Assembly: GCF_030272615.1 (NCBI RefSeq)
Contig: NC_081408.1
Location: 337,556,793-337,620,792 of the forward strand
Direction of reading: 5' to 3'
DNA: 64,000 nt
Source of the DNA: Cryptomeria japonica
Taxonomy: Eukaryota; Streptophyta; Pinopsida; Cupressales; Cupressaceae
The notes beneath the pieces are model-generated. The model made no database searches, was not told the origin of the DNA, and saw nothing but the letters and a program-made list of their open reading frames with translations. Below are positions 61,814 through 64,000 of this stretch, one piece after another (the stretch's first letter is position 1; each line of letters opens with the position of its first letter). The position numbers and the translations under genes were made by a program.

Positions 61814-64000
61814 ATGGCCCAAACCCGATCACAGTCCAGGCAACGAGAAATAGAAAGGGAAGAAGAAGAAGAGGAAAATCTCCATGAATTTCAAGAAGCA
61901 CTTGGAGGAAATGCAGATAACAAAAACCCAAGTACTCCCACTCCTGCAACAATAGAAAGGGCTCAGCATAACCCTCTCTTTAATAGAATTTTTGATGAAA
62001 TACTCAGGAGCAATGCGGATGCTCACTTCTTAAGACTCGCTCGAGAAGGAGCAAAACTCCCCTCTAACTTTGATCTTGCCCAATTAAGACAAGCATCAGA
62101 AAGACAAAGTTGCCATGAAGAGGAAAGAGGTAGAGACCCCATCAGATATAACATTCCTCGAGGTAACCCACCACCTCCTCCTCCAAATGAAATGGAGATG
62201 TTGCGACAACAAGTCGAGAATCTCGCCCAATAGCTTTATAGTGGTGTCAAGACTAACCAATTCTCCCTCAATGACATCTGTCCCTATCCTTTTGATAGGA
62301 ATCTTTATATGCCACCCTTTCCTCGAGGGTTCGAAACACCCAAATTTGAAAAATATAGAGGAAAGGGAGATCCCCGTGATCATTTCAGAGAATTTCATTC
62401 TGCTTGTCTCGAAGTAGCATATGAAGACACATACCTAATGCACCTTTTTCCCCAAAGCTTGGGAGGACCAACCACATCATGGTTTTCCCGACTATCAGGT
62501 GGCATTCAAACATTTGAGGAACTCATCCAAAAGTTCCTAGCTCATTACTCTCATAACATTGAACGCGACATCACCATGGCTGATCTGTGCAACACCAAAC
62601 AAAAACCAGGTGAACTATTCTTAGTATTCCTGCAACGATGGCGCCAAATGTCTAGCAGACGTTCTCTTCAGTTGCCTGAACGGGAACTAGTGGAAATATT
62701 CATTTCCAACTTAAACGAAGAAATGGAATTTCACTTGGATGTCAAAGACACAAACTCTTTTAATGATATGATCACCAAGGGTTTGAAATGTGAAAGGGCA
62801 CTCATCAAGAAAGGACTCATGAAAATCTTTAATGAACCAAAAGATGGTCCTCGCCCGCGCTTCAATAGCGATAAACCAAACTTCTGGAATAAAAACAAGA
62901 ATATAGTCAATGATGGGGTTGTGGATGCCCGGACTATTTAGAATGCACAACCTGTGGTTCGGTTTGTAGGACAAAATCCTCCACCTTAGAATACCACAAA
63001 TGTTTCTTCCAATCAAGGTCGCATCACATCTCACGATGAACCAAGACCTCGTCAGCAAAAATAGAAACGCACATACACTCCCTTAGGGGAACCCATTGAA
63101 ACAGTATTGCGACAACTCATTTCTCAAAATTTGGTCACTCTACCTAAACTATCAAACTATGAGCCTCAGGTCAAACCGGCATGGTGGAGAGATACTGAAC
63201 ACTGTGAATTCCATCAAGGAAGAGGACACAAGACAAGTAATTGTCACCAATTGAAAGATCTCATTCAGGATCTTATTGATCGAGGAGAAATTGAAATTGA
63301 AGGACATGACCCAAAAACAACAAATAATGATCATCTGATGTTCAAAAATCCACTTCCATGACAAGATCAAAGGGGTCCTTCCACTTCCAGGTGAGGCCTT
63401 GATACCACAGATTATACGCAGGTTGCGTATAATTACACTGTAAATCATCTGTATGATGCCAGTGAACAAGTTGCAACCATAACCTTCAAAAATCCCAACT
63501 CAAATTGCAATGTTGTTACGTGTCATGACAAAGTTACCATCAAGGCAGCTCCACAAGGCACCACCTCCATCCCAAAGCAGTACAATCTTGTGGAACAATT
63601 AGACAAAACCCCTGCACTTATATCCATTTTAGAGCTTCTGTGCCTATTGCCCTCTCATAAAACTATCTTGGATCAAGCACTCCAAGAGGCGTCAGTCCCT
63701 GCAAATCTGAATACTAACCAATTTCAAGCCATGGTGGGAAGTCTCAAGTCATCACCTTGTCTCACTTTTTCCGAAAGTGACAACTCTTCCTTCCAGCAAC
63801 CGCATAACGCCTCACTCCACATCGAAGGCTTTATCAACCAACACAGGATTAAGCGAGTCTTGATTGATAATGGAGCAGGCCTAAATATTTGTACACTGCA
63901 ATTGGTCACAACATTGGGATATGCGGTAGAATCAGTGGATCCTCATCAGAAGATCACAATCAAAGCCTATGACGATGCGGAGCGTTCATCCAAAGGAGCT
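61814..64000 (+). pseudogene. Tat-2 gag and protease (broken, incomplete at window end)
   Basis: One frame from ATG 61814 (MAQTRSQSRQREIE) to the window end. It is interrupted by TAG 62231, TAG 62939, TAG 62987, TAG 63062, TGA 63359 and TGA 63392. The N-terminal part is acidic (a Glu run). The retrotransposon gag domain follows (FEKYRGKGDPRDHFREF, then WFSRLSGGI, then FLQRWRQM; about residues 175-310). A zinc motif, CEFHQGRGHKTSNC, then leads into QLKDLIQDLIDRGEI, as in Tat gags. An aspartic protease motif, VLIDNGAGLNICT, lies near 63857-63895. Gag forms the particle; protease matures it. All six stops fit C to T changes of Gln or Arg codons. Confidence 0.9.

Larger units (their letters stand above)
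57761..64000 (+). mobile_element. Ty3/gypsy Tat-lineage element (Tat-2), 5' half, continues past the window
   Basis: LTR, tRNA-Trp primer site, 2.6-kb leader, gag and protease in order on the plus strand. The LTR is homologous to the inverted Tat-1 LTR at 35197-36874. The gag zinc motif and the DNGAGLNICT protease are typical of the Tat branch. Pol presumably lies beyond position 64000; the left flank GAAGT would be its duplication. Confidence 0.88.

Overview
The window is a stack of nested and mostly decayed retrotransposons from a nuclear plant genome. I can support no host gene, rRNA, tRNA or CRISPR array. AT-rich spacer, very long LTRs, Ty1/copia, Ty3/gypsy of the Tat type, an L1-like LINE, and primer sites for initiator tRNA-Met and tRNA-Trp all fit a large-genome seed plant. 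A gymnosperm is my inference and nothing in the sequence fixes it.

Layout. 1-6692: a Ty1/copia element on the minus strand, with gag and pol in one frame broken mainly by TAG codons; its 3' LTR is cut by the window start. 6693-9728: unassigned sequence with five 40-bp hairpins behind a CACTA-like terminus, a purine-rich satellite, and (TG)n(AG)n. 9729-10974: a truncated minus-strand LTR (family F). 10975-16027: a long LTR (family D, copy 1), probably solo, holding a copia LTR fragment. 16028-17475: the 3' end of a family F element on the plus strand. 17476-49555: a second family D LTR split by a solo LTR (19259-20335) and by one LINE (20651-47468) whose 18-bp target-site duplications lie almost 27 kb apart. 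49556-53149: non-coding interior of the family D element, followed by its 3' LTR (53150-55014, truncated), another LTR start (55015-56264), a copia-type LTR (56265-57760), and a plus-strand Tat element (57761 to the window end) with LTR, tRNA-Trp primer site, long leader, and gag-protease.

Inside the LINE sits LTR-A (23541-35196). It has copia-type LTRs, a Met primer site and a polypurine tract, but no pol. It carries a 425-codon gag-like frame with zinc knuckles and a second frame of about 1,020 codons, or about 1,110 if a frameshift is allowed. I do not recognise this second protein. It ends in an extreme Lys/Glu helix followed by coiled coil. The second frame is split by a 4,249-bp solo LTR (27006-31254) with a perfect 5-bp duplication. 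LTR-A's 3' LTR was hit by a minus-strand Tat element (35197-43120). A deletion then fused that element to the LINE reverse transcriptase inside its catalytic FADD-type motif.

Working together. The elements do not form a host pathway; they give a relative chronology: family D element, then the LINE, then LTR-A, then the solo LTR and Tat, then the deletion. Nonsense codons across four elements are mostly TAG where glutamine is expected and TGA where arginine is expected. This is the pattern expected from deamination of methylated CHG and CG sites.
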